Origin: Defluviitaleaceae bacterium
GTDB taxonomy: Bacteria > Bacillota > Clostridia > Lachnospirales > WQUN01
DNA: 64,000 bases
Direction: 5' to 3'
Assembly: GCA_009780185.1 (NCBI GenBank)
Contig: WRAN01000001.1
Location: 124,001 to 188,000 of the forward strand
Every line of letters starts with the position of its first letter. Position 1 is the stretch's first letter. A model generated the notes under the pieces. The model worked only from the letters and a program-made list of their open reading frames with translations, was not told the origin of the DNA and searched no databases. This document shows positions 35,418-44,680 of this stretch, one piece after another. A program made the position numbers and the translations under genes.

Positions 35418-37499
35418 TTATACTTCTGTGGTTAATACCTTTGTACCATAAAGCTGAGAAGTACGCTTATCCGGCTGGCCAAAGCCTACATACAAGGTGT
35501 GAGAGCCATCCAACTCGTATAAGTCGCCGTTTTCGTCCCAACGAGAGAAGGCTGTTTTGGCAAGCTCAATTGTTACCTCATGAGATTTACCAGCGTCCAG
35601 ACAGACTGAGGCTACGCCACAAAGTGCGTGGTTTTCTTTTTGCCCTGGGGATTTTACGTATACTTGTACGGTTTGACGACCTGCGCGGTTGCCAGTGTTT
35701 TTTACTGTTACGGTACAACTTTCTTTGCTTGCGGTCAGGCCGCTTAGCTCAAAACTGGTATAGCTAAGGCCAAAACCGAAGGGGTATAATGTCTCCCCTG
35801 TAAAGTAGCGGTAAGTGCGATTGGTCATATCATAACTGCGGAAGTCAGGCAGTTCGTCGGTGCTCTTATAGAAGGTCACAGGGAGCTTTCCGGATGGATT
35901 TACCATACCTGCAATGATTTCTGCAATGGCTTGACCACCTAATGCTCCAGTGTAGAAGGCTTGCAAAATACCGCTTACATTCTTATCTGCCCAGGTTACA
36001 GCTAAGGCTGAACCTGAAATTAGCACTAAGATTACCGGTTTTCCGGCAGCGGCTTCTACTACTTTTTCTACAAGATTTTGCTGACGGCCTGGAAGATTAA
36101 GATCATTTTTATCGCCACTTGAGAACTCGTTTCCGGTGTCGCCCTCTTCTCCTTCAATATCAGCATCCAGTCCCATACAAAGTATAACGGCATCACTACG
36201 CTTTGTGGCTATTAAGGCCTCTGCTACAAGGTTATCTTCGAAAGATAGATTAGAAGTGCGGTTTTTATATAAGTGGCAGCCTTGGGCATAGCGTACTTTT
36301 ACATCATGTTCAGCAGCAATTTTACGCACACCGTCAAGCACTGTTACATATCTGGTTGCGGTACCTTGATAGTTGCCTTCTAGGGCACGGCGGCTATCGG
36401 CATTAGGGCCGATTACAGCAATAGAGCTTAGTTTTGCAAAATCTAATGGCAGAGTGCCATCGTTTTTAAGAAGAACCGGAGCACGACGGGTTACTTCAAG
36501 ATTGATTTCGTTATGCTCATCAGAATCCACTACATCGTAAGGGATATTTACGAACTCAGGCCTTTCTGGTGCCCCTAGAAGCCCAAGTTTCATACGGGCT
36601 ACAAACAACCGCTCAACGGCTTGATCTACTTCCGCTTCAGCAAGTTTACCTTCTTGAACAGCTACGGCTGTCAACTCATAAACATGACCGCAACATAAAT
36701 CGCAGCCCATTTTCACAGCCAACGCAACAGAATCTACTGGAGTCTCCGTCACAAAGTGGTGCTTGTGGAAATCTTCCACTGCCCAGCAATCGCTGACAAA
36801 GTGGCCATCAAAGCCCCATTTGCCCCTTAAAATATCCCCAATCAGAAGCTGCGAGCCACAGCAAGGCTCGCCCAAAGTACGGTTATATGCACCCATTACA
36901 GATTCCACATTGCCTTCTTTTACCGCAGCTTCAAAGTGAGGCAGATAGGTATTCCACAAATCATATTCATTACAGATAGCGTCAAAGGAGTGACGCTCAC
37001 TTTCCGGGCCGGAGTGAACGGCGTAATGCTTAGCGCAGGCCACGGTTTTTAGTGAGTTAGGGTCATCACCTTGTAAGCCTTGTATAAAGGCCACCCCTAG
37101 ACGAGATGTAAGGAATGGGTCTTCACCATAGGTTTCGTGTCCCCTGCCCCACCTTGGGTCGCGGAAGATATTGATATTGGGAGACCAAAACGTAAGGCCC
37201 TTGTAGATATCATGGTCGCCTTCTGATTGATATGCGTGATATTTTGCACGGCCTTCTGTAGCTATAGCATCAGCTATGTGTTTCAATAAAATCGGGTCAA
37301 AGGTTGCAGCCATGGCTATGGCTTGTGGGAACATAGTGGCTGTGCCTGCCCGGGCTACGCCGTGCAGGGCTTCATTCCACCAGTTGTATGCAGGTATGCC
37401 AAGGCGTTCTACCGCCCCAGCTCCATGTAACATTTGAGAAACTTTTTCCTCTAAAGTCATTTGGGCGATTAATTCGCGTGCTTTTTTCTTAAAATCCAT
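35418..37499 (-). CDS. GH3 beta-glycosidase (beta-xylosidase/beta-glucosidase type)
   Basis: 693 residues: N-terminal (beta/alpha)8 domain (~1-300), alpha/beta sandwich (~330-560) and a fibronectin III-like C-terminal domain. Typical blocks are YNWWNEALHGVAR (39-50), WSPNINIFRDPRWGRGHETYGEDP (around 105-128), and the nucleophile region FVSDCWAVEDF (Asp237). WNEALHGV is characteristic of the beta-xylosidase-like branch. There is no signal peptide, so it would act on imported oligosaccharides. It lies downstream of a CUT1 sugar ABC importer on the same strand, after an intervening terminator that probably lowers its expression relative to the binding protein. Confidence 0.9.
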   Translation of the reverse strand: MDFKKKARELIAQMTLEEKVSQMLHGAGAVERLGIPAYNWWNEALHGVARAGTATMFPQAIAMAATFDPILLKHIADAIATEGRAKYHAYQSEGDHDIYKGLTFWSPNINIFRDPRWGRGHETYGEDPFLTSRLGVAFIQGLQGDDPNSLKTVACAKHYAVHSGPESERHSFDAICNEYDLWNTYLPHFEAAVKEGNVESVMGAYNRTLGEPCCGSQLLIGDILRGKWGFDGHFVSDCWAVEDFHKHHFVTETPVDSVALAVKMGCDLCCGHVYELTAVAVQEGKLAEAEVDQAVERLFVARMKLGLLGAPERPEFVNIPYDVVDSDEHNEINLEVTRRAPVLLKNDGTLPLDFAKLSSIAVIGPNADSRRALEGNYQGTATRYVTVLDGVRKIAAEHDVKVRYAQGCHLYKNRTSNLSFEDNLVAEALIATKRSDAVILCMGLDADIEGEEGDTGNEFSSGDKNDLNLPGRQQNLVEKVVEAAAGKPVILVLISGSALAVTWADKNVSGILQAFYTGALGGQAIAEIIAGMVNPSGKLPVTFYKSTDELPDFRSYDMTNRTYRYFTGETLYPFGFGLSYTSFELSGLTASKESCTVTVKNTGNRAGRQTVQVYVKSPGQKENHALCGVASVCLDAGKSHEVTIELAKTAFSRWDENGDLYELDGSHTLYVGFGQPDKRTSQLYGTKVLTTEV

Positions 37500-37527
37500 A
37501 AATATTTCCTTTCTTAGACAGCAAAAA

Positions 37528-37569
37528 ACCCCTTAAAACCCCAGGTCATACCTGCAAGTTTTAAGGGGT
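37528..37569 (-). terminator. Internal terminator between binding-protein and GH3 genes
   Basis: ACCCCTTAAAAC (37528-37539) pairs with GTTTTAAGGGGT (37558-37569) and a nested CAGGT-CAT-ACCTG. On the minus strand a TTTTTT run follows. It would allow partial read-through into GH3. Confidence 0.75.
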
Positions 37570-37583
37570 CTTATTAGTGATTA

Positions 37584-39446
37584 TTAATGTGTAGTTTCAA
37601 ACCAGTCTGGACCGTTTTGGAAATCTACATCTCCAAACTGCTCAATCCAAGCTTGTTCGCGCTCGTTGAGAATGGCTTGACCGCCCATGTTCAAGTAGCC
37701 TTGGAACATAGTTGTCCATGCAGAATCAAAGTTTTCTGGAGTTGTTGCGGTAATAAGAACCGCAAAAATACGGTCACGCTCGTTTGATAGTGGGTCAGAC
37801 ATACCTTCTTGAGCCGCAATTGGGCGTAGTTGCACCCTACGGGCAATACGGGCATGATCTAGACCGGCATTACGTGCATCGGCAATACGGGCAGAATCAA
37901 TACCTGGATAACCAAGTGCTACAGTAGCGGCATTAAGAGCTGGGTCACCAAGCTCAACACCATTAATCATTAGAGAGATATCAAAGTTACGCAGAGATGG
38001 GATATGCTGATGATCAGGCCAGTTGAAATGGGTTTCCAATATGATTGGGTCACCATCTTCATCAAGCACAGGTTCGCCGTCAGCATCAAGTTCAAAAGTG
38101 TGTACTTCAGCAGGTAAGAGTTCAAACGCGCCATTTGCATGTCTTACATGGTGCACACCTTCATAACCAAAAGCAAGCATAGATCTGGTTGAAAGTCTGC
38201 TCATCCAGTCAAGATACAGCAATGAAGCAACAGGCTCGTTATTGGTAGCTGGGAAGAAGATTGTACGGTCTGTTGAACCTGGCATGTAATGCACGATATT
38301 ACCAGCATCGTTGGGGAATGGATTAACAACGATGAAGTTAGCATCAGGGTTGCCGGTTTCTTCCTGCATACGAACAATAACACCTGGGTCTTGGCGGAAA
38401 GGATAATCCCAGTTATGAGAGAACGCACCAACAAAACCAAGGATGATTTGGTCGTCTATGATATCGTCACCAGCAGAGTACAGCGGGAAGTCATTCCATA
38501 GTAAATCCTCATGGAACCAACGGTTAAGCACACGCAAACCGTCTTGCATACCGGGCATCATAAAACGTCTATCATCAAAACCATGCACAAAGAAATCACG
38601 CTCTGTAATATTGTCTGGAATGAAAGATGAAATAAGCGGATCCGCAGTCCAGCCCACATCATCAGTAAGGCGGAAAGGAATCATGCGGTTAGCATCTGCA
38701 CCAAGAAGGGTATCAGCATTATCTCTAAATGCAATTAGCATATCTTCAAACTCTTGAAGATTTGTTGGCGGTGCAATGTTGAGTGTGTTAAGCCAATCTT
38801 CACGCACAAAAGTATTAACACGGCCGTCAGCTACCATACGGTTAGCAATTGCAAAAAGCTCGCCCGTGTCTGGGTTAAGATTCCAATATACGTTTGAACC
38901 AACTAAGCCATACATATTTGGAAGCCAGTCATTGTACTCTCTTAGTAGCGGAGCCAAATCCATGATACCGTCCATTTGGGCAAAGGTTTCAACCATACCA
39001 AAGCCGAAAGTGAAAGATACATCAGGGGCATCTCCAGCACCTAGAAGGGTAGATAGGAAGGGCTCTTGATCCCAACGGGGAACTTGCACCCAGTCAAGTA
39101 CTATGTTGTGGTCTTCAAGGATGTTAGATGAAACCCATTGTGCCCAGTAGCCTTCTGCAAACTCAGGTACGCGGTCACTTGAACGGTCCCATAGCATTGG
39201 ACGGATGGTTACAGGGTCATTAAAACGTAGGTTTTCGTCAAGATTATTTCTTGTAAGTCTTTCATCACCTGCGTCTACTTCTACGTCTCCGTCTTCACCT
39301 GGCGGTGGTGTTTCTGGTGGTGGTGCAGGGGTTGCCACTTCATCTGGAGTGGCAGCGTCTTCGTCGTCGCTACCACAGGCAGCAACTACTGCCAATAGAG
39401 CTGCAAGTACTGCAATTACCATTAGCAATTTGAGAAACTTTTTCAT
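37584..39446 (-). CDS. Sugar ABC transporter substrate-binding lipoprotein (LplA-like)
   Basis: 620 residues. A lipobox VVAAC gives Cys24, then an acidic, Pro/Glu-rich linker (~25-62) and a large type 2 periplasmic-binding fold (VPRWDQEPFLSTLLGAGDAPDV). Size and sequence style match the LplA/YtcQ group of extracellular binding proteins for complex oligosaccharides (CUT1 family). It captures the substrate for the two permeases encoded upstream. The usual shared MsmK-like ATPase is not in the window. GAGGAG precedes the start. The carbohydrate is likely plant- or host-glycan-derived given the GH3 and GH2 neighbours. Confidence 0.87.
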   Translation of the reverse strand: MKKFLKLLMVIAVLAALLAVVAACGSDDEDAATPDEVATPAPPPETPPPGEDGDVEVDAGDERLTRNNLDENLRFNDPVTIRPMLWDRSSDRVPEFAEGYWAQWVSSNILEDHNIVLDWVQVPRWDQEPFLSTLLGAGDAPDVSFTFGFGMVETFAQMDGIMDLAPLLREYNDWLPNMYGLVGSNVYWNLNPDTGELFAIANRMVADGRVNTFVREDWLNTLNIAPPTNLQEFEDMLIAFRDNADTLLGADANRMIPFRLTDDVGWTADPLISSFIPDNITERDFFVHGFDDRRFMMPGMQDGLRVLNRWFHEDLLWNDFPLYSAGDDIIDDQIILGFVGAFSHNWDYPFRQDPGVIVRMQEETGNPDANFIVVNPFPNDAGNIVHYMPGSTDRTIFFPATNNEPVASLLYLDWMSRLSTRSMLAFGYEGVHHVRHANGAFELLPAEVHTFELDADGEPVLDEDGDPIILETHFNWPDHQHIPSLRNFDISLMINGVELGDPALNAATVALGYPGIDSARIADARNAGLDHARIARRVQLRPIAAQEGMSDPLSNERDRIFAVLITATTPENFDSAWTTMFQGYLNMGGQAILNEREQAWIEQFGDVDFQNGPDWFETTH

Positions 39447-39494
39447 TTAAAACTACTCCTCTCTTTTTTGAAAACATTTTATAGTGAACCTTGG

Positions 39495-40391
39495 TTAGCC
39501 CTTTACAGCACCAAGGGTAGCACCCTGAACAAAATATTTCTGTACCCATGGATAAACACATAATATGGGTACCATTGCAATTACAATGGCGGCAGCCTGT
39601 ACAGTCTCGCCCCATCCGGGTGCTTGAGCAGCCCCCGGGTCTTGCACGTCTACAGCAGTAATATTATTAAGGATATTGTAAAGCAGCAACTGAATTGGAT
39701 GAAACCGAGCATTACCAGGAAGGAAGAACAATGCGTCCATAAACCCATTCCAGCGGCCAACAGCTACAAAAAGCCCAATAGTCGCAAGTACTGGTGTAGA
39801 CAAAGGTAGATATATCTTTACAAGACATGTCAAAGGCCCCGCTCCATCAATTTCAGCAGATTCTTTAAGGCTGTCAGGAATTCCGAAGAAGAAATTACGC
39901 ATGATTATCATATTAAACACGCTAATCATACCGGGTATAATCAATACCATCGGGTTATTAAGAAGTCCAAGCCTTCTAAATAACATAAATGTTGGAACCA
40001 ACCCAGCATTGAAATACATTGTAAAGATAATCAATACTGTTAATATCTTGCGCCCTTTTAATGAGTCATATGTGAGTGGATAGGCGCAAAGTATTGTCAT
40101 AATCAGGTTTGCCACAATTACAATACCTGTAAGTATCCCGGTCCATGCCAAAGACCACATAAAGCGGCTGTCTCCAATTACGTCTTGGTAGGCTGCTATA
40201 TGGAAACCTCTAGGCCAGAAGGTTATCTCTCTTCGTATAAGATAGTGGGCGCTACTAAACGATGTTGCTACCACTGTCATTACAGGCAATAAACATATGG
40301 CTATCAACAAAATCATAATTACTACTATTACCCAGTCGCCAATGGTAGGCCTTTTGAGGCGGCTTTTTGCCATTACTCTAGATGCGCTCAT
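39495..40391 (-). CDS. Sugar ABC transporter permease (LplC/YtcP-like)
   Basis: 298 residues with six membrane segments. The EAA loop that contacts the ATPase is ESAEIDGAGPLTCLVKIYLPLSTP (near 190-213). FMYFNAGLVPTFMLF-type sequence is typical of the YtcP/LplC family. The gene starts after an AGGAGGAGGG site, twelve bases downstream of the partner permease gene, and lies 48 bases before the binding-protein gene. Confidence 0.9.
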   Translation of the reverse strand: MSASRVMAKSRLKRPTIGDWVIVVIMILLIAICLLPVMTVVATSFSSAHYLIRREITFWPRGFHIAAYQDVIGDSRFMWSLAWTGILTGIVIVANLIMTILCAYPLTYDSLKGRKILTVLIIFTMYFNAGLVPTFMLFRRLGLLNNPMVLIIPGMISVFNMIIMRNFFFGIPDSLKESAEIDGAGPLTCLVKIYLPLSTPVLATIGLFVAVGRWNGFMDALFFLPGNARFHPIQLLLYNILNNITAVDVQDPGAAQAPGWGETVQAAAIVIAMVPILCVYPWVQKYFVQGATLGAVKG

Positions 40392-40403
40392 ATTACCCTC
40401 CTC

Positions 40404-41345
40404 CTAGAACAGCCCACGGCCGCCCAGTTTACGTGCAAGCATATTTGCACCAAACAAAAACGCCAGGTTAATAATTGATGCCATAAGCCCAACAGCCGCC
40501 GCACGGTGATACTGCATACCCTGGATACCCCATCTAAATACGAATATAGGAAGCACCAGTGAAAAATCCCTAACAAGCAGATTTTCCATAGCAAGATATC
40601 TTGCCATGTCAGCACCCATAATCTGGCCAATGGTAAGGATAAATAGGATTACGATTACAGGACGGATACCAGGAAGGGTTACGTGCCACATTTTACGCAG
40701 ACGAGTGGCGCCATCCATATCAGCGGCCTCATACAATTCTGTGTTAACACCCGTAATTGCGGCAAGATAAATAATTGTATTCCATCCAAGACCGCGCCAT
40801 ACTGCAAATAATACATTAGTACCTACCCAGTGATATCCAGAAGTGATAAAGGGGAAAGGCGCCTCTAAGCCAAACCAATTCATTAGAATGTTATTAACAG
40901 AACCTGAGGGACCTAGTAACCGAATGGATAATCCCCCAACGATAACCCAAGAAAGGAAGAATGGCATATACGAAATGGTTTGGGTTACTTTCTTAAACTT
41001 TTTAAACTTAACCTCGTTAAGCAACAAAGCAAGGATTATAGGAGCAGGAAACCCAACAATCAAGTCCAAGGCACTAAACATAAGGGTATTTCGCACAGCC
41101 TGAAAGAACTGTACATTTTCAAAGGCCCAGCGAAAATTGTCAAGCCCAACCCAAGGCACCTCCATAATTGGCGCGATAATATTATTGCGCTTAAAGGCAA
41201 TTAGGATATTAACCATGGGCATGTAGCTAAAGATAAAAAAGAAAGCAATCGGTAGAATAAGCATTGCATATAAGGCCCAATGTCTTATCCAATAGCTCTT
41301 CCAATTGCTAATCCTAGTCCTAGGGCGGTCTTTCGTTTTAACCAT
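40404..41345 (-). CDS. Sugar ABC transporter permease (LplB/YtcP partner)
   Basis: 313 residues from the ATG at 41345, favoured over an earlier in-frame ATG because AAGGGGAG lies eight bases upstream. Six membrane segments and the EAA loop YEAADMDGATRLRKMWHVTLPGI identify the LplB-type permease of CUT1 importers. It is the first gene of the importer operon, divergent from the GH2/acetylesterase pair, with a shared 209-base promoter region. Confidence 0.9.
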   Translation of the reverse strand: MVKTKDRPRTRISNWKSYWIRHWALYAMLILPIAFFFIFSYMPMVNILIAFKRNNIIAPIMEVPWVGLDNFRWAFENVQFFQAVRNTLMFSALDLIVGFPAPIILALLLNEVKFKKFKKVTQTISYMPFFLSWVIVGGLSIRLLGPSGSVNNILMNWFGLEAPFPFITSGYHWVGTNVLFAVWRGLGWNTIIYLAAITGVNTELYEAADMDGATRLRKMWHVTLPGIRPVIVILFILTIGQIMGADMARYLAMENLLVRDFSLVLPIFVFRWGIQGMQYHRAAAVGLMASIINLAFLFGANMLARKLGGRGLF

Positions 41346-41388
41346 AAACAGCTCCCCTTGGTGATTTATGAATGTTGACCATATCTTG

Positions 41389-41406
41389 CACAGCATAATA
41401 GCTGTG
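41389..41406. promoter_or_regulatory. Candidate operator palindrome
   Basis: CACAGC and GCTGTG, six bases apart, form an interrupted palindrome in the divergent region between the importer operon and the GH2 operon. A TTGACA box (41409-41414) is adjacent on the plus strand. It could bind a dimeric regulator acting on both operons; no regulator gene is in the window. Confidence 0.35.
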
Positions 41407-41554
41407 ACTTGACATTATGTACATGGAGTAACTAGAAATTGTTTGTAAAAACTACGGAACATAGGAGATTATCACAAAAGCTTAAATCGAAATTTGATTT
41501 TGCCTTATTTTCCTGGTACATATGTATATATCAATAAGGCATAGGAGGATTAAT

Positions 41555-44500
41555 ATGAGAACTTGTTTTAATAACGGCTGGCAGTTTCAGATTAAAGGAG
41601 ATAGTAACTGGCAGGATGTAGCACTACCACATGATTGGCTAATTCGTGATACCCTAAATCTTTATAAAAGTGATGTGGGTGTTTATCGCAAGAAATTTAG
41701 CCTATCCCCTACCTATGGGCAGAGGATTATCCTCCACTTTGATGGGGTGTATATGGATAGTTATGTTTATGTAAATGGCTATTTGGCTGGGGAATGGAAA
41801 AATGGGTATACAGCATTTTTTCATGATATTACATCGTTTATCCATGATGGCGAAAATGAAATCATTGTAGAAGTAAACCATGTGTCTCCCAACTCCCGCT
41901 GGTATAGCGGCGCGGGGATTTACCGTGACACATGGCTGGAAATAAAAAATGCCGCCCATTTTGTTCATAACGGCATTTATATTACGCCTAAGCGTGAAGT
42001 AGATAAGTGGCTTGTAAATATTACTGCAGAGGTGAAGGCATCTTCAGAATACAAAATCATTCATAAGCTAGATGCAGAATATGAAACCCAACCAGATGGC
42101 AGCTTAGTGGTGAAAAATCCAAATCTATGGGATATAGAATGTCCCAACTGCTATACGTTGGAATCTTTTTTAATCGTAGACGGAGAAATTCAAGATACTG
42201 CTCACACCCGCTTCGGCTTCCGTGAAATAGGCTTTTCCCCAAAAGGAGGCTTTGAACTTAACGGTAGACGAGTGCAGATAAACGGCGTATGCCAACATCA
42301 CGACTTGGGTGCTTTAGGCGCGGCTTTTAATAAAGATGCTGCCCGTCGCCAGCTGGAAACCCTCCGTGAAATGGGAGTTAACGCCATCCGCACGGCTCAT
42401 AATCCCCCCGCCGCCGGCCTGATGGAGCTAACAGATGAAATGGGATTCGTGGTAATGACTGAGCTCACAGATGTATGGAAGCGGCCTAAAACCACGTATG
42501 ATTACGCCCGATTCTTTGATGAATGGGTAGAAAAAGATGTGGCTTCATGGGTACGCCGTGACAGAAACTGTCCTTCGATTATCATGTGGAGCGTAGGCAA
42601 TGAGATTTACGATACCCACGCAGACGCCCATGATGGCGCCAATACATTAAAGCAACTAATGAATTTAGTAAGACTTCACGACCCAGAGGATCACGCCCCG
42701 GCTACACTATGCTCTAATTATATGCCATGGGAAAATACACATGTATCAGCAGATATCATAAAGCTAATGGGCTACAACTACGCCGAATATTTATATCACG
42801 ACCACCACACAAAAAACCCAAGCTGGATAATCTACGGCGGCGAAACTGCTTCCACAGTACAAAGCCGTGGGATATATCACTTCCCATTAAGAAAGGCCTT
42901 GCTTGCCGACGATGACCTCCAATGCTCCGCCCTTGGCAACTCAGCAACAAGCTGGGGAGCAAAAAACTCCGAGGCTTGTATAAAAGCCCACCGAGACGCA
43001 CCCTTTACAATGGGGCAATTCCTGTGGACCGGCACTGATTATATCGGAGAGCCAACCCCTTATCACACCAAGAACTCCCACTTCGGCCAAGTAGATACCG
43101 CAGGGTTTCCAAAAGATTCCTATTATATATACAAGTCTGCCTGGACGGATTATAAAAAAGCCCCTATGATTCATCTTTTCCCGTACTGGGATTGGTCACC
43201 GGGCCAACCAATAGATGTACGCATTGCTTCCAACGCCCCTAACGTAGAGCTTTTTTTAAACGGAAAATTCCTTGGCCGCCAAAAAAACGACATAACAACA
43301 AATTACATCATCCCCTACGAACCAGGCATACTTAAAGCCCTGGCTTATGACGAAAATGGAAATGTCATAGCCGAAGCCCAGCAGCACTCATTTGGAGACG
43401 CCGCAAGCCTGTCAACTAAATCTATCCAATACTCCGAGTTAATATTTACAGAAATATCAGCCCTGGATATCCAAGGAAACCCAGTAGAAAACGCCACTAA
43501 CCGAGTAAAAATAATCGGTGATTTTATTGGTACAGACAACGGAGACTCGGCAGACTATGACCAATACACGTCTCCAAGCCGCAGACTATTTAACGGAAAG
43601 CTTCTGGTAATATCTAAAGCCCCAATAAAAGCGGAATTTGACTTATCGGATATTCCAATCCGCAAAATTGAGTTAAATGCCGATGGATACAGTATTACCG
43701 CAAAAACCTATCCTCCAAACGCCACATACAAAGACCTAACTTGGCGGCTGGCAGACGCATCTGGTATAGATAGCCCCCTTGGGCAACTGGAAGTAGTCAA
43801 CGACGGCCAAAGCGCCATTTTGCATCCAAAAGGTGATGGAGAGGTCTTCATTCGCTGCCAGGCCGCAAACGGCAATGACCACCCTAGCCTTATTTCCCTT
43901 TTGCCTATTGAGATAGCAGGCTTTGGCAAGCCATTTCTAGATCCATACAGCTTTATTTCCGGTGGGCTATACACCCGAAGCAATGTAGAACTTACAAATG
44001 GCAACGAACGCGGCATAGCCACTTTACGTGACGGGATAAGCCATGTTGGCTTTGATGACTTGGATTTTGGCCCTTATGGCTCGGATGAGATAACAATGGG
44101 ACTATTTCCACTGCCAAAGGAACCTTTTGATATTGAAATCTGGCAGGGAATGCCCGATGATGGGCGCAAACTGTGCACTGTGCGCTACGATAAAGGCTCA
44201 ATATGGAATACCTATCAATATGTAACCTATAAGCTTCCAGAGAGACTTACAGGAATCCAGACTCTGTGTCTGGTGTTTAATCTAAAGGTACATGTAAAGG
44301 GCTTCCAATTCAAGAAGGATAATTTGGGCAAAATACCCTTTGCCACAGCAAACCATATTTATGGAGACAACTTTACAGTGAAGGATACGGCGGTAGAGGG
44401 CATTGGCAATAACGTAACAATCGAATTTGAAAATATGACGTTTGATAATGCAACAGGGCTAAATATTTCTTGGCGGTCACAACTGGATAAAAACACTATC

Positions 44501-44680
44501 CGCATGAGCTTCGGTGACGATGTCATTAACCTGCTAACCCTACCCACAAGTAGTGACTATAGCCATATCCATATCTCTCTGGAAACATCACTAAAAGGCA
44601 GTGGCACATTAAGATTTATATTCCTTCCCGGATCGAATATAGATTTAGAATGGTTCCAGTTTGAGGAGGCGGCAAAATGA
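41555..44680 (+). CDS. GH2 beta-galactosidase-type enzyme with C-terminal carbohydrate modules
   Basis: 1041 residues from the ATG at 41555 (ATAGGAGG upstream). It has an N-terminal sugar-binding jelly roll (LPHDWLIRD; GVYRKKF), an Ig-like domain, and a TIM barrel with GVCQHHDLGALG and RTAHNPPA. The acid/base Glu is in SVGNEIYD (~350) and the likely nucleophile in YGGETAS (~429). A DUF4982-like domain follows (APMIHLFPYWDWSPGQPIDV). The C-terminal ~190 residues look like a CBM6/malectin module. No signal peptide, so it is cytoplasmic. It overlaps the acetylesterase gene by four bases, so the pair probably strips acetylated galactosides or xylosides imported by the divergent transporter. Confidence 0.87.
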   Translation: MRTCFNNGWQFQIKGDSNWQDVALPHDWLIRDTLNLYKSDVGVYRKKFSLSPTYGQRIILHFDGVYMDSYVYVNGYLAGEWKNGYTAFFHDITSFIHDGENEIIVEVNHVSPNSRWYSGAGIYRDTWLEIKNAAHFVHNGIYITPKREVDKWLVNITAEVKASSEYKIIHKLDAEYETQPDGSLVVKNPNLWDIECPNCYTLESFLIVDGEIQDTAHTRFGFREIGFSPKGGFELNGRRVQINGVCQHHDLGALGAAFNKDAARRQLETLREMGVNAIRTAHNPPAAGLMELTDEMGFVVMTELTDVWKRPKTTYDYARFFDEWVEKDVASWVRRDRNCPSIIMWSVGNEIYDTHADAHDGANTLKQLMNLVRLHDPEDHAPATLCSNYMPWENTHVSADIIKLMGYNYAEYLYHDHHTKNPSWIIYGGETASTVQSRGIYHFPLRKALLADDDLQCSALGNSATSWGAKNSEACIKAHRDAPFTMGQFLWTGTDYIGEPTPYHTKNSHFGQVDTAGFPKDSYYIYKSAWTDYKKAPMIHLFPYWDWSPGQPIDVRIASNAPNVELFLNGKFLGRQKNDITTNYIIPYEPGILKALAYDENGNVIAEAQQHSFGDAASLSTKSIQYSELIFTEISALDIQGNPVENATNRVKIIGDFIGTDNGDSADYDQYTSPSRRLFNGKLLVISKAPIKAEFDLSDIPIRKIELNADGYSITAKTYPPNATYKDLTWRLADASGIDSPLGQLEVVNDGQSAILHPKGDGEVFIRCQAANGNDHPSLISLLPIEIAGFGKPFLDPYSFISGGLYTRSNVELTNGNERGIATLRDGISHVGFDDLDFGPYGSDEITMGLFPLPKEPFDIEIWQGMPDDGRKLCTVRYDKGSIWNTYQYVTYKLPERLTGIQTLCLVFNLKVHVKGFQFKKDNLGKIPFATANHIYGDNFTVKDTAVEGIGNNVTIEFENMTFDNATGLNISWRSQLDKNTIRMSFGDDVINLLTLPTSSDYSHIHISLETSLKGSGTLRFIFLPGSNIDLEWFQFEEAAK

